Positions 17,386 through 31,752 of a DNA stretch of 64,000 nt are shown in pieces; the first letter of the stretch is position 1, and each line of letters begins with the position of its first letter. The notes beneath the pieces were generated by a model. The model was not told where the DNA came from. It searched no databases and saw only the letters and a program-made list of their open reading frames with translations. Source of the stretch: Roseomonas sp. HF4 (lineage in GTDB: Bacteria > Pseudomonadota > Alphaproteobacteria > Acetobacterales > Acetobacteraceae); the NCBI RefSeq assembly GCF_005222755.1, contig NZ_STGD01000011.1, positions 62,001-126,000 of the forward strand. Direction: 5' to 3'. The translations under genes and the position numbers were made by a program.

Positions 17386-18950
17386 TGCCGCGGCTTCTCG
17401 TCCTGCTGCTGCTCCTGCTCGCGCCGCTCCAGGCACGCGGGCAGGAGGCATTCGAGGCGTTGCTGCCGGGCCTCGCCGGCGGCTTCGCGCAGCAGGCGCA
17501 GACCGTCGAGCGGCTCGGCACGCTGGGTGACCCGCGTGCCGCGGCCGTTCTCCGCGCGCTGTCGGACGGCCGGCTGCTGAAGCGCCCGGACGGAACGCTG
17601 CTGCTGCGGGACGGCGAACGCGTGACCGAGTTCCCGGGTGGTGCCGCGGCCGATGCGGCGGGCGCCGAGCCCGTCCGCATCAACAACCGCGTGCGGGCGG
17701 CGCTGCGTGGCGCGCTCGGGCGGCTGTCCCTGCTCTCGCCCGATGCGGCCGAGCGCATGGCGGCCGCGGAAGCGGTCTTCCGCAGCCGTGCGGCCGAGAA
17801 CATCCCGCTGCTGGAGGCGGCGCTGGCGCGCGAGAGCGTCGCCGCCATCCGCGCGCGGATGGAATTGGCGCTTGCCGCGTCGCGCCTGGCGGCCGGCCAG
17901 GATGACGCCAAGCGTGCCGCCATATCCGCACTCGGCGCCTCCAGTTCGACGGAGGCGCGGGCCGTATTGCTGGAGGCGCGCGCGGGCAATCCGGCGCTCG
18001 GCGCGGAGATCGAGGCGGCGGTCGCGGCGATCGACCGTCGGCTCGAGATCCGCCGCGCGGCCGAGACGCTGTTCCAGGGGCTCTCGCTCGGCTCGGTGCT
18101 GCTGCTGGCCGCGCTCGGGCTCGCCGTCACCTTCGGCGTGATGGGCGTGATCAACATGGCGCATGGCGAGTTCGTGATGCTCGGCGCCTACACGACCTTC
18201 GTGATGCAGGAGGCGCTGCGCGACATCCCGGCGCTGGCGCCCTGGTCGCTGCCGCTGGCGGTGCCGGCCGCCTTCCTGGTCGCGGCCGCTTGTGGTGCGG
18301 CGATGGAACGCGGGCTGATCCGCCACCTGTACGGCCGGCCTTTGGAGACGCTGCTGCTGACCTTCGGCGTCGGCATGATGATCCAGCAGGCGGTGCGCCT
18401 CGGCTTCGGGGCGCAGAACCGGGAGGTGACCAGCCCGCCCTGGATGCAGGGGACGCTGGAATTGCCCTTCGGCGTCATGGTCACGCAGAACCGGCTCTGG
18501 ATCCTGGTCTTCTCGCTCGTCGTGCTGCTGCTGACGGTCGCGGCCATCCGCCTCACGCGCTTCGGGCTCGAGATGCGGGCGGTGACGCAGAACCGGCGCA
18601 TCGCCTCGGCCATGGGCATCCGCACGGGGCGCGTCGATGCGCTGACCTTCGCCTTCGGCTCGGGCATCGCCGGCATCGCGGGCGTGGCGCTCAGCCAGAT
18701 CGACAATGTCAGCCCCAACCTCGGCACCAGCTACATCATCGACAGCTTCATGGTGGTGGTGTTCGGCGGCGTGGGGTCGCTGGCGGGCACGCTGGTCGGC
18801 GCCATGACGCTCGGCGTCGTGAACAAGGTGCTGGAGCCCTATGCCGGCGTGGTGCTGGCCAAGGTGTTCGTGCTGGTCGCGATCATGCTGTTCATCCAGC
18901 GGCGCCCGCGCGGGCTGTTCGCCCTCAAGGGCCGGGCGGCGGAACAGTGA
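17385..18950 (+). CDS. urtB: urea ABC transporter permease UrtB (long form)
   Basis: 521 residues; the ATG shares its A with the urtA stop. A signal-like hydrophobic N-terminus (about 1-20, ending QARGQE) leads into a helical, charged periplasmic region of about 200 residues containing RLGTLGDPRAAAVLRALSDG, then a LivH-type membrane domain from about residue 228 (LSLGSVLLLAALGLAVTFG, GVINMAHGEF). The extracytoplasmic N-terminal extension is normal for UrtB and separates it from amino-acid LivH permeases. Pairs with UrtC. Confidence 0.92.
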   Translation: MPRLLVLLLLLLAPLQARGQEAFEALLPGLAGGFAQQAQTVERLGTLGDPRAAAVLRALSDGRLLKRPDGTLLLRDGERVTEFPGGAAADAAGAEPVRINNRVRAALRGALGRLSLLSPDAAERMAAAEAVFRSRAAENIPLLEAALARESVAAIRARMELALAASRLAAGQDDAKRAAISALGASSSTEARAVLLEARAGNPALGAEIEAAVAAIDRRLEIRRAAETLFQGLSLGSVLLLAALGLAVTFGVMGVINMAHGEFVMLGAYTTFVMQEALRDIPALAPWSLPLAVPAAFLVAAACGAAMERGLIRHLYGRPLETLLLTFGVGMMIQQAVRLGFGAQNREVTSPPWMQGTLELPFGVMVTQNRLWILVFSLVVLLLTVAAIRLTRFGLEMRAVTQNRRIASAMGIRTGRVDALTFAFGSGIAGIAGVALSQIDNVSPNLGTSYIIDSFMVVVFGGVGSLAGTLVGAMTLGVVNKVLEPYAGVVLAKVFVLVAIMLFIQRRPRGLFALKGRAAEQ

Positions 18951-20050
18951 GCGCGACCCTCGCCGATCCTGCCGACTCGCGCGCGCGGCTCGGCTTCCGC
19001 GCGGGGCTGGCGGGCGCGGTGCTGCTGCTCGCCGCCCTGCCGGCGCTGAACACCTTGCCGGCCGACCACGCGCTGCACGTGTCGGACTTCATCGTCTCGG
19101 TCACGGGCAAATGGATCTGCTACGCGATCCTGGCGCTCTCGCTCGACCTGGCCTGGGGCTATGCGGGCATCCTCTCGCTCGGCCACGGGGCATTCTTCGC
19201 GCTCGGCGGCTATGCGATGGGGATGCACCTGATGCGGCTGATCGGGCCGCGCGGTGCCTATGGACATCCTGTGCTGCCCGACTTCATGGTCTTCCTCGGC
19301 TACACGGACCTGCCCTGGTTCTGGCGCGGCTTCGAGCATTTTCCCTACGCCATGCTGATGGTGCTGCTGGTGCCGGGCGCGCTGGCGCTGGTGGTGGGAT
19401 TCCTGGCGTTCCGCAGCCGCATCACCGGCGTCTATCTCTCGATCCTGACGCAGGCGATGACCTACGCTCTGATGCTGGCCTTCTTCCGCAACGACATGGG
19501 CTTCGGCGGCAACAACGGCTTCACGGATTTCAAGGAACTGCTCGGCATGCCGCTCGGCACGCCGGGGGCGCGGGCGGCGCTGTTCTATGCCTCCCTCATC
19601 GCGCTGGTCGCGTCCTTCCTGGTCTGCTCGGCGCTGACGCGCACCAAGTACGGGCGCGTGCTGACCGCGATCCGCGACGCCGAGAGCCGCGCGCGCTTCC
19701 TCGGCTACGACACGACGCGGCACAAGCTGTTCGCCTTCGTGCTGTCCGCCATGCTGGCGGGCCTTGCCGGCGCGCTCTACGTGCCGCAGGTCGGCATCAT
19801 CAACCCGGGCGAGTTCAGCCCCGGCAACTCGATCGAGGCGGTGATCTGGGTCGCGGTCGGCGGGCGCGGCACGCTGGTCGGCGCGGTGCTCGGCGCCTTC
19901 TCGGTCAATGCGCTCAAGACCTGGCTGACCTCGGCCGCGCCGGACCTCTGGCTGTTCGTCCTGGGCGGACTGTTCGTTGCGGTCACGCTGCTGCTGCCGC
20001 GCGGGTTGATCGGGTTGTTCGGCGGCCGCCGGAAGGGGCGCGACGCATGA
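18947..20050 (+). CDS. urtC: urea ABC transporter permease UrtC
   Basis: 367 residues of the LivM-type permease family. A GTG start overlaps the urtB stop (GTGA). The membrane domain shows WGYAGILSLGHGAFFALGGYA and the C-terminal transmembrane stretch LWLFVLGGLFVAVTLLLPRG. The insertion around HPVLPDFMVFLGYTDLPWFW, between early helices, is typical of UrtC rather than LivM. It completes the membrane pore with UrtB. Confidence 0.92.
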   Translation: MSATLADPADSRARLGFRAGLAGAVLLLAALPALNTLPADHALHVSDFIVSVTGKWICYAILALSLDLAWGYAGILSLGHGAFFALGGYAMGMHLMRLIGPRGAYGHPVLPDFMVFLGYTDLPWFWRGFEHFPYAMLMVLLVPGALALVVGFLAFRSRITGVYLSILTQAMTYALMLAFFRNDMGFGGNNGFTDFKELLGMPLGTPGARAALFYASLIALVASFLVCSALTRTKYGRVLTAIRDAESRARFLGYDTTRHKLFAFVLSAMLAGLAGALYVPQVGIINPGEFSPGNSIEAVIWVAVGGRGTLVGAVLGAFSVNALKTWLTSAAPDLWLFVLGGLFVAVTLLLPRGLIGLFGGRRKGRDA

Positions 20051-20784
20051 AGGGTCGGGCGCTCTACCTCGACGGCGTCTCGGTCGTCTTCGACGGGTTC
20101 CGGGCCCTGAACAACCTGTCGCTGATCGTCGAACCCGGGGAGCTGCGCGCCGTGATCGGCCCGAACGGCGCGGGCAAGACGACGATGATGGATGTCATCA
20201 CCGGCAAGACGCGCCCGACCGCGGGCACCGTGCGCTTCGGGGAGACCGACCTGACGCGGATGGACGAGGCCTCGATCGCGACGCTCGGCATCGGGCGCAA
20301 GTTCCAGAAGCCGACGGTGTTCGACGACCTGACGGTGTTCGAGAATGTCGAGCTCGCGCTCAAGGCACCGCGCGGGCCGATCGCCTGCATCCGCTGGCAT
20401 CTCTCGGGCGAGGCCGCCGACCGGATCGGTCAGGTCATAGCCGAGGTCGGGCTGACCGACCGCGCGCACGACCCGGCCGGCATCCTCTCCCACGGCCAGC
20501 GGCAGTGGCTCGAGATCGCCATGCTGCTGGCGCAGGACCCCGAATTGCTGCTGGTCGACGAGCCGGTCGCCGGCATGACCGATGCCGAGACCGAGCACAC
20601 CGCGGCGATGCTCGTGTCGATCGCCGGCACGCGCAGCGTGGTGGTGGTGGAGCACGACCTCGAATTCGTGCGCGCGCTCGGCCGGCGCGTGACGGTGCTG
20701 CACGAGGGCTCCGTGCTGTCCGAGGGCTCGATCGACCACGTGCAGAACGACCCGCGCGTGATCGAGGTCTATCTGGGGCGCTGA
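20047..20784 (+). CDS. urtD: urea ABC transporter ATP-binding protein UrtD
   Basis: 245 residues, LivG-like. Walker A GPNGAGKTTMMDVITGK, LivG/UrtD-type IGRKFQKPTVFDDLTV, signature region LSHGQRQWLEIAMLLAQ and Walker B LLLVDEPVAGMTD are in order. The LSHGQRQWLEI signature is diagnostic for UrtD. The ATG overlaps the urtC stop (ATGA). The protein is cytoplasmic and pairs with UrtE. Confidence 0.93.
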   Translation: MKGRALYLDGVSVVFDGFRALNNLSLIVEPGELRAVIGPNGAGKTTMMDVITGKTRPTAGTVRFGETDLTRMDEASIATLGIGRKFQKPTVFDDLTVFENVELALKAPRGPIACIRWHLSGEAADRIGQVIAEVGLTDRAHDPAGILSHGQRQWLEIAMLLAQDPELLLVDEPVAGMTDAETEHTAAMLVSIAGTRSVVVVEHDLEFVRALGRRVTVLHEGSVLSEGSIDHVQNDPRVIEVYLGR

Positions 20785-20787
20785 GCA

Positions 20788-21480
20788 ATGCTGGATGTCC
20801 GCGCCATCGACCTGTCCTACGGCGCCAGCCTCTGCCTGCGCGGCGTGTCGCTCGGGGTCGAGGCCGGCCGCGTCACCTGCGTGCTCGGCCGCAACGGGGT
20901 CGGCAAGTCGTCGCTGCTGCGCGCCGTCATGGGGTTGGAGCGCATCGGTGCCGGCAGCATCATGTGGGAGGGGCGCGACATCAGCCGGCTTGGCCCGGCG
21001 GAACGTGCGCGCGCGGGCATTGGCTACGTGCCGCAGGGGCGGGAGATCTTTCCCTTCCTGACGGTGCAGGAAAACCTCGAGACGGCGCTCGCGGCCGCGC
21101 CGCGCGGCTCGAGCGTGGACCAGGAGGTGTTCGACCTGTTCCCCGTGCTGCGCGACTTCCTGCGCCGGCGCGGCGGCGACCTCTCGGGCGGGCAGCAGCA
21201 GCAACTGGCCATCGCGCGGGCGCTCTGCGCGCGCCCGCGCCTGCTGATTCTCGACGAGCCGACCGAAGGCATCCAGCCCAATGTCATCAAGGACATCGGC
21301 CGCGTCATCGCGCACCTGGCGAAGGACCGCGGCATGGGCGTGCTGCTGGTCGAGCAGTATTACGAATTCGCCCGCGGCCTGGCGGACCACATCGCGATCA
21401 TGGTGCGCGGCGAGGTGGCGCTCGCCGGCGCGCCGGGCACGCTGGACGAGGAGGCCGTCCGCCGTCTGCTGACGGTCTGA
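20788..21480 (+). CDS. urtE: urea ABC transporter ATP-binding protein UrtE
   Basis: 230 residues, LivF-like. Walker A GRNGVGKSSLLRAVMG, YVPQGREIFPFLTVQENL, signature DLSGGQQQQLAIARAL and Walker B LLILDEPTEGIQPNV. The GIQPNVI phrase is typical of UrtE. It is last in the operon and starts 3 bases after urtD. The following 140 bases hold no gene. Confidence 0.93.
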   Translation: MLDVRAIDLSYGASLCLRGVSLGVEAGRVTCVLGRNGVGKSSLLRAVMGLERIGAGSIMWEGRDISRLGPAERARAGIGYVPQGREIFPFLTVQENLETALAAAPRGSSVDQEVFDLFPVLRDFLRRRGGDLSGGQQQQLAIARALCARPRLLILDEPTEGIQPNVIKDIGRVIAHLAKDRGMGVLLVEQYYEFARGLADHIAIMVRGEVALAGAPGTLDEEAVRRLLTV

Positions 21481-21621
21481 TACGGCCGCCACTATCGCCG
21501 GACATATCTGCGCGCAGGGTCGGTGTGGCGGCTGCGCGCGAAATCAAACCCATACCGGCGGCCGCCCGACCGCTTCACGCATCAACGCGTGCGGTCGCTG
21601 GCATGACGGCGCGCGCGGCCG

Positions 21622-21816
21622 TCACTTCCTGGCCGGGATCCCGAGTTCCGCCTCGATCTCGCGGATCCGCGCCTGCAGCGTGGTCCGCATCGCCGGCGAG
21701 GCGTGCGGCTTCAGCCCCGCCAGCGTGTCCTTGAGTTCCCTGAGCAGTTTCTCCTTCTCCGCGCGGCTGCGCTGGATCGGGCGTGCGTCGGAGAACTGGC
21801 CTTCCCGGCTTCGCAT
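21622..21816 (-). CDS. small conserved-looking hypothetical protein (64 aa)
   Basis: Not assigned to a family. A basic, highly charged helical protein: RSRAEKEKLLRELKDTLAGL and RTTLQARIREIEAELGI look like two amphipathic or coiled-coil helices joined by a KPHASPAM turn. It has no signal peptide or membrane segment. The ATG at 21816 is preceded by AAGGGGATTTTC, a usable ribosome site, which together with the helical composition argues that it is real. It lies 61 bases downstream of sucB on the same strand. Confidence 0.6.
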   Translation of the reverse strand: MRSREGQFSDARPIQRSRAEKEKLLRELKDTLAGLKPHASPAMRTTLQARIREIEAELGIPARK

Positions 21817-21877
21817 GAAAATCCCCTTCTTGCTTGGGCCCGGGCCTGGCTGCTCGGGCCGTGGCTGCGCGGCCGCG

Positions 21878-23104
21878 TCAGATGTCGAGCATCAGGCGGC
21901 GCGGGTCCTCGATGCTTTCCTTCACCCGCACAAGGAAGGATACGGCTTCCTTCCCGTCGACGATCCGGTGGTCGTAGGACAGCGCAATATACATCATCGG
22001 GCGGATCTCCACCTTGCCGCCCACGGCCATCGGCCGGTCCTGGATCTTGTGCATGCCGAGGATGCCCGATTGCGGGGGATTCAGGATCGGCGTCGACATC
22101 AGTGAGCCGTAGATGCCGCCATTGGTGATGGTGAAGGACCCGCCGGCGAGTTCGTCGAGCTTCAGCGCGCCGTCGCGGGCCTTCTTGCCGAAGGCGCCGA
22201 TGGTCTTCTCGATCTCGGCGAAGGACATCGCATCGGCGTCGCGCACCACCGGGACCACCAGGCCCGAAGGCCCGCCGACCGCGATGCCCATATGCACGAA
22301 GTTCTTGTAGACGATCTCGTCGCCGTCGATCTCGGCGTTGACCGCGGGGAATTCCTTCAGCGCGGCCACGCAGGCCTTCACGAAGAAGGACATGAAGCCG
22401 AGCTTCACGCCGTGCTTCTTCTCGAACGCATCCTTGTACTCGGCGCGCAGCGCCATCGCCGCGCCCATGTCCACCTCGTTGAAGGTGGTGAGCATGGCGG
22501 CGGTGTTCTGCGCCTCCTTCAGCCGGCGCGCGATGGTGGCGCGGAGCCGCGTCATCTTCACGCGCTCCTCGCCTTCAGCCGGCGCGCGGGCGGGCTTCGG
22601 CGCGGCGGCGGCGGGCGCCGCGGCCGGGCGGGCGAGGAAGTCCTGTACGTCGCCCTTGGTGATGCGCCCGTCCTTGCCGGTGCCCGCGCCGATCGCGGCG
22701 GCGGAGGCGCCGGTCTCGGCCATCAGCTTCGCCGCGGCGGGCATCGGCGCATGCGTGCCCGGCACGGCGACGGGGCCGGAGACGGCGCGCGGCGTCTCCG
22801 TCTTGCGTCCAGCGGGGGCAGCGGCGGGCTGCGGCGCCTCGGCGGCCTTGGGCGCCGCGGCGGCGGCCGCGCCGGCGGCGATCGAGCCGAGCACGGTGCC
22901 GGGCGCGACCTCGGCGCCCTCGGCCGCGGCGATCGCCTCAAGCACGCCGGCGGCGGGCGCGTTGACCTCCACCGTCACCTTGTCGGTCTCGAGCTCGACC
23001 AGCGGCTCGTCGGCGGCGACAGCCTCCCCGGCCTTCTTGAGCCAGCGGGCGACGGTGGCGGAGGAGACGCTCTCGCCGAGCGTCGGAACCAGGATGTCGG
23101 TCAT
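21878..23104 (-). CDS. sucB: dihydrolipoyllysine-residue succinyltransferase (E2 of 2-oxoglutarate dehydrogenase)
   Basis: 408 residues. The N-terminal lipoyl domain (1-75) carries the lipoylated K42 in [11 protein letters not shown]; an Ala/Pro linker follows, then the E3-binding domain ([13 protein letters not shown]) and the catalytic acyltransferase domain with the active His-Asp motif in [13 protein letters not shown]. It transfers succinyl groups to CoA in the TCA cycle. The start [12 protein letters not shown] at 23104 is the homology start; the frame remains open upstream into sucA only through GC bias. It is 31 bases after sucA. No dihydrolipoamide dehydrogenase gene follows, so E3 must be encoded elsewhere. 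Confidence 0.95.
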   Translation of the reverse strand: MTDILVPTLGESVSSATVARWLKKAGEAVAADEPLVELETDKVTVEVNAPAAGVLEAIAAAEGAEVAPGTVLGSIAAGAAAAAAPKAAEAPQPAAAPAGRKTETPRAVSGPVAVPGTHAPMPAAAKLMAETGASAAAIGAGTGKDGRITKGDVQDFLARPAAAPAAAAPKPARAPAEGEERVKMTRLRATIARRLKEAQNTAAMLTTFNEVDMGAAMALRAEYKDAFEKKHGVKLGFMSFFVKACVAALKEFPAVNAEIDGDEIVYKNFVHMGIAVGGPSGLVVPVVRDADAMSFAEIEKTIGAFGKKARDGALKLDELAGGSFTITNGGIYGSLMSTPILNPPQSGILGMHKIQDRPMAVGGKVEIRPMMYIALSYDHRIVDGKEAVSFLVRVKESIEDPRRLMLDI

Positions 23105-23135
23105 GTCTGCGGTCCGTTGATGGCCGTGGCGCGCC

Positions 23136-26006
<2,871 letters not shown>

Positions 26007-26166
26007 CGTTCTTCTCCGTGCCGGCGGTCCGGCCGCCGGGTCACTCTTCCTCAGTCTTGATGCGGGTCGCCGCCGCAACCGGGGCAGGATGCGGCGGGGC
26101 TGGTTACCATAGACCTTGTGGCGGCGCCGTGGCAGGCCTTTCGGCTACGCGGCGCGCCCGGGCGGG

Positions 26167-27063
26167 TCAGCCCTTCAGCGCCTTCACCATGGTCGAGCCG
26201 AGCGCCGCCGGGCTGTCCGCCACATGGATCCCGGCCGAGCGCATGGCGTCCATCTTGGCCTCGGCCGTGTCCTTGCCGCCCGAGATCACGGCGCCGGCAT
26301 GTCCCATCCGCCGCCCCGGGGGGGCGGTCGCGCCGGCGATGAAGCCGACCACGGGCTTGTTCGGCTTCCCCGGGCCGAAATTCTCGGCCTTGAGGTATTC
26401 CGCCGCGCGGATCTCGGACTGGCCGCCGATCTCGCCGATCATCACGATCGACTTGGTCTCGTCGTCCTTCAGGAAAAGCTCAAGGACATCGATGAAGTCT
26501 ATCCCCTTCACCGGGTCGCCGCCGATGCCGACGCAGGAGGACTGTCCGAGCCCCGCGGCGGAGGTCTGCGCCACCGCCTCGTAGGTCAGCGTGCCGGAGC
26601 GTGACACCACGCCGACCGAGCCGCGCTTGTGGATGTGGCCCGGCATGATGCCGATCTTGCATTCGTCCGGCGTGATCACGCCCGGGCAGTTCGGCCCGAC
26701 CAGGATCGACTTCGAGCCGGTGAGCGCGCGCTTGACCTTCACCATGTCGAGCACCGGGATGCCCTCGGTGATGCAGATGATGAGCGGCAGCTCGGCGTCG
26801 ATCGCTTCCAGGATCGCATCGGCCGCGAAGGGCGCGGGGACGTAGATGACGGAGGCGTTGGCCTGCGTCCGCGCCACGCACTCGGCCACCGTGTCGAAGA
26901 CCGGCAGGTTGAGCTCCGGGTGCATCGTGCCGCCCTTGCCGGGCGTCGTGCCGCCGACATAGGTCGAGCCGTAGGCGATGCCCTGACTGGCGTGGAAGGT
27001 GCCCTGGGCGCCGGTGAAGCCCTGGGTCATGACGCGGGTGTTCTTGTCGACGAGAACGGCCAT
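26167..27063 (-). CDS. sucD: succinyl-CoA synthetase (succinate-CoA ligase) alpha subunit
   Basis: 298 residues. Together with SucC it makes ATP or GTP from succinyl-CoA. The CoA-binding N-terminal Rossmann domain carries [11 protein letters not shown] and GGTTPGKGG; the phosphorylated histidine is near residue 255 in [14 protein letters not shown]. The ATG at 27063 lies 4 bases after the sucC stop (27068), so the two are co-translated in the usual C-D order. Confidence 0.96.
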   Translation of the reverse strand: MAVLVDKNTRVMTQGFTGAQGTFHASQGIAYGSTYVGGTTPGKGGTMHPELNLPVFDTVAECVARTQANASVIYVPAPFAADAILEAIDAELPLIICITEGIPVLDMVKVKRALTGSKSILVGPNCPGVITPDECKIGIMPGHIHKRGSVGVVSRSGTLTYEAVAQTSAAGLGQSSCVGIGGDPVKGIDFIDVLELFLKDDETKSIVMIGEIGGQSEIRAAEYLKAENFGPGKPNKPVVGFIAGATAPPGRRMGHAGAVISGGKDTAEAKMDAMRSAGIHVADSPAALGSTMVKALKG

Positions 27064-27067
27064 GGCG

Positions 27068-28288
<1,221 letters not shown>

Positions 28289-28318
28289 GCCGGATTCCCC
28301 TCGGGGCTGACAGGAAAA

Positions 28319-28342
28319 GGGCCCGGCGTCGCCGCCGGGCCC
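28319..28342 (-). terminator. hairpin between mdh and sucC
   Basis: GGGCCCGGCG (28319-28328), loop TCGC, CGCCGGGCCC (28333-28342): a perfect 10-bp stem. On the minus strand TTTTCCTG follows. It lies 7 bases after the mdh stop and about 30 before the sucC start, so it could partly terminate mdh mRNA or stabilise its 3' end within the operon. Confidence 0.5.
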
Positions 28343-28349
28343 GGGTGGG

Positions 28350-29345
<996 letters not shown>

Positions 29346-29427
29346 CTACCGCGCGGGCCGGCCTCGGGCAAGGCGCCGCCCGGCCCTGCCTGGTCGGCGC
29401 CGGGCCGGCCGGCCGGGAGGCCCGCCG

Positions 29428-29943
29428 TCAGAGCGGCATGCAGCGCACGATGTCGGAGTGGCCGCGCGCCAGCGTCGCCATGGTGCCGACCGGGCAGGAC
29501 CGCGCCTGCTCGTTGGTCGGCGGCTCGAGGCCGGCCTGCCAGGAGACCGGCCGACGCTGCGTCGCGCAGTTGCGCCCGCGGCAGGTCGCGCCTGCCGTCT
29601 GCCGCGCACCGCTGCGGGCGGTTGCGTTGCGCGTCCCGCGGGCGTCGCCCGCCGCCGCCTGCCGGGACGTGCGGGCGGGCGCGGCCGACTGGCGGGTCGG
29701 CGTGCCGCGCGTGGCACTGCCGCGGCGCTGGGACGTTGTCGCCGCCTCGCGGGACGACCGTCCGGAGGCGCGGGCGTCCTGCCGCGGCGCGGCGGTGCGC
29801 CGGGTGGCCGAGGCGCGGCTCGCCTGCTGTCCGGCGCTCCGTCCCTGCGCCTGGGTCTGGTCGGATCGTGTCCGCGCCTCTGCGGCGGGGATGTTCCAGG
29901 CCAGGGTTGCCAGGGCGATCAGGACAGCCGCCAGAACACGCAT
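29428..29943 (-). CDS. small secreted Arg/Ser/Ala-rich protein of unknown function
   Basis: 171 residues. A signal peptide MRVLAAVLIALATLAWNIPAAEA is followed by about 105 residues of low-complexity Arg/Ser/Thr/Ala/Gln sequence. A more ordered C-terminal tail carries four cysteines (TCRGRNC and RSCPVG...IVRCMPL). The start at 29943 has GAGAGG 8 bases upstream; an ATG 36 bases earlier is weaker. No family recognised. The basic disordered middle and paired cysteines suggest a periplasmic or secreted protein that binds an anionic partner; this is inference only. Confidence 0.65.
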   Translation of the reverse strand: MRVLAAVLIALATLAWNIPAAEARTRSDQTQAQGRSAGQQASRASATRRTAAPRQDARASGRSSREAATTSQRRGSATRGTPTRQSAAPARTSRQAAAGDARGTRNATARSGARQTAGATCRGRNCATQRRPVSWQAGLEPPTNEQARSCPVGTMATLARGHSDIVRCMPL

Positions 29944-30074
29944 GCGGAGCACCTCTCGAATCGTTGCGCCATGTTGCAAAGCCGCGGCACCCTAGAGGGG
30001 CGGGGCCGCCGGGGAAAGCCCGAAACCTCTGCCGGGCGAGTATGGCGATCCCGTGGCAGGCGGGCCGGCACGGG

Positions 30075-31283
30075 TCAGGTCAGATGCGGCAAGGCCAGGT
30101 AATCCTGGCTCTGCATCTCCACGAGACGCGACGCGGTACGTTCGAACATCGCGGCGTTCTCGCCCCGTTCGTACAGGCGGTCGGGATGGTCCTCGGCGCT
30201 CGCGACCAGCTTGCAGCGATGCTCGTACAGGGCATCGACCAGCGTGATGAAGCGCCGCGCCTTGTCGAAATTCTCGGGGCCGAGGCGCGGGATGCCATCC
30301 AGAACCAGCGTGTGGAAATGCGTCGCCACGGCCAGGTAGTCGGCGGGACCGAGCGCCCGGCCGCAGATCTCGTCGAAGCCGAAGCGGGCGACGCCGCGCG
30401 CCGCCTGCGGCACCTCGACCGCGCGGCCGAGCAGCGTGAGCTTCGTGGCGCCCGCCGGCGTGTCGCCCGTCAGTTCCGCGAAGGCGGCGTCGAGGGCGCG
30501 TTCCGCCCGCCCGTCCGGGGGCACGTGCCAGGTCGGCAGGCCGCGGATGCGTTCCCGGCGGTAGTCGCGCGCCGACTCCAGCACCAGCACCTCGATCCGC
30601 GACTGGATCAACTCGATGAAGGGCAGGAAGGCGTCGCGCCCCGGCTTGCCCCGGAACAGGTCGTTCGGGGCGGTGTTGGAGGTCGCGACCACGACCACGC
30701 CGCGGGCGAACAACGCCTCGAACAGGCGGCCGAGGATCATGGCATCGGTGATGTCGTGGACCTGGAACTCATCGAAACACAGCAGCGCGGCCTCGGCCAC
30801 GATCGAATCCGCCAGCGGCGGGATGGGGTCGTGGTCGTGCACGTCGCGCGGCGCCGGCGCATCGGCGTCGCGCATCTTCCAGGCATGGATGCGCCGGTGC
30901 GCCTGCTGCATGAATTGGTGGAAGTGCAGGCGCTTCTTGCGGGTCACCTGCGCGCTGGCGAAGAACAGGTCCATCAGCATGGACTTCCCGCGCCCGACCT
31001 CGCCCACGAGATAGAGGCCCATCGGCGTTCCCGCGGGCGCCTCCTCGACCGCCTTGCGGCGGAAGAAGCGGGACAGGAAGCCGCCGGTGTCCGGCGGTTC
31101 GGTACTGGGGTCGTAGCCGCGTGTCCGGCGCCAGAGGTCCTGCAGCTTCTCGGCCGCCAGTTCCTGCGCCGGGTCGGCGGTGATGCGCCCGGCCGCCACC
31201 AGCGCGCGCAGTGCCGGCAGCGGGCCTTCAGGATGGGAGACGGAGGAGGGTGGACCCGGCATCGCGTCCGGCGGGGCGTTCAT
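30075..31283 (-). CDS. zapE: cell division protein ZapE (AFG1-like ATPase)
   Basis: 402 residues, normal for AFG1/ZapE. Walker A is GEVGRGKSMLMDLFF, Walker B is LLCFDEFQVHDITDAM, and the sensor region VVVATSNTAPNDLF follows; the C-terminus has LVDALYEHRCKLVASAEDHP. In E. coli ZapE associates with the Z ring under stress; mitochondrial AFG1 handles membrane-protein turnover. Inner face of the cytoplasmic membrane. It starts after a nested palindrome (31301-31373). Confidence 0.92.
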   Translation of the reverse strand: MNAPPDAMPGPPSSVSHPEGPLPALRALVAAGRITADPAQELAAEKLQDLWRRTRGYDPSTEPPDTGGFLSRFFRRKAVEEAPAGTPMGLYLVGEVGRGKSMLMDLFFASAQVTRKKRLHFHQFMQQAHRRIHAWKMRDADAPAPRDVHDHDPIPPLADSIVAEAALLCFDEFQVHDITDAMILGRLFEALFARGVVVVATSNTAPNDLFRGKPGRDAFLPFIELIQSRIEVLVLESARDYRRERIRGLPTWHVPPDGRAERALDAAFAELTGDTPAGATKLTLLGRAVEVPQAARGVARFGFDEICGRALGPADYLAVATHFHTLVLDGIPRLGPENFDKARRFITLVDALYEHRCKLVASAEDHPDRLYERGENAAMFERTASRLVEMQSQDYLALPHLT

Positions 31284-31300
31284 GGCAGGCAGGCGTCAGG

Positions 31301-31373
31301 GTGTTTTCCGCTTCGGCGGATACGGCACCGGCGTCGGGTGAGGGTGCGGGCCGGTGCCGATCATGCGGAACAC
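31301..31373. repeat. nested palindromic element upstream of zapE
   Basis: Inner arms CGGCACCGGC (31323-31332) and GCCGGTGCCG (31350-31359) are perfectly complementary. Outer arms GTGTTTTCCGC (31301-31311) and GCGGAACAC (31365-31373) pair with a short bulge. It could fold as one long cruciform and abuts the stop codon of the cytochrome c remnant (31377). The edge AGAGCGTGTTCCGCATGATC resembles REP-like intergenic repeats of alphaproteobacteria; I cannot confirm a second copy here. Confidence 0.5.
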
Positions 31374-31376
31374 GCT

Positions 31377-31649
31377 CTAGCCCGTGCCCGGGCGCGCGGC
31401 AACCGCGCCGGGCGGCCAATCCCGCTGCGCGAGGTAAGGCGCAAGCGCCGCGATCCCGGCGTCGGAACGGCCGAAGACCGCGCCGTTCATCAGCGAATCG
31501 GCCCCGACGCGCGTGCCGTCGCGATACCCGACCATGACCGCGGCCAGCACTTCCACCAGCTGCCCGGCCAGGCGCGGCACTTGGTCGCGCCCCTCGTAGC
31601 CGGGCCGGTGACACACGCCGCAATGCGCCCGCCCGCCAGTGCACGACAA
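31377..31649 (-). pseudogene. remnant of a class I cytochrome c domain
   Basis: This minus-strand frame reads a recognisable c-type cytochrome: haem site CGVCH, then RPGYEGRDQVPRLAGQL, a YRDGTRVGADSLMNG segment with the probable axial methionine, and SDAGIAALAPYLAQRDWPPG at the end, like the C-terminal half of c4/c5-type proteins. There is no ATG, signal peptide or first haem domain in frame; the nearest start is a TTG at 31649. The frame upstream is only noise through the divergent TauE gene, while a neighbouring frame carries EAGPAACRALAGGR, hinting at a frameshift. Most likely a 5'-truncated or decayed gene, but it could be a short frameshifted real one. Confidence 0.45.
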
Positions 31650-31752
31650 GCCGCGGGACCGGCCTCGAAGGACAGCCCGGCGTCCCTTGCAAGCACGGGT
31701 TGCGGGCGCGGCCCTGGACGCCGCCCTGGCGGCGGCGGAGTCTGGCCGCCGG

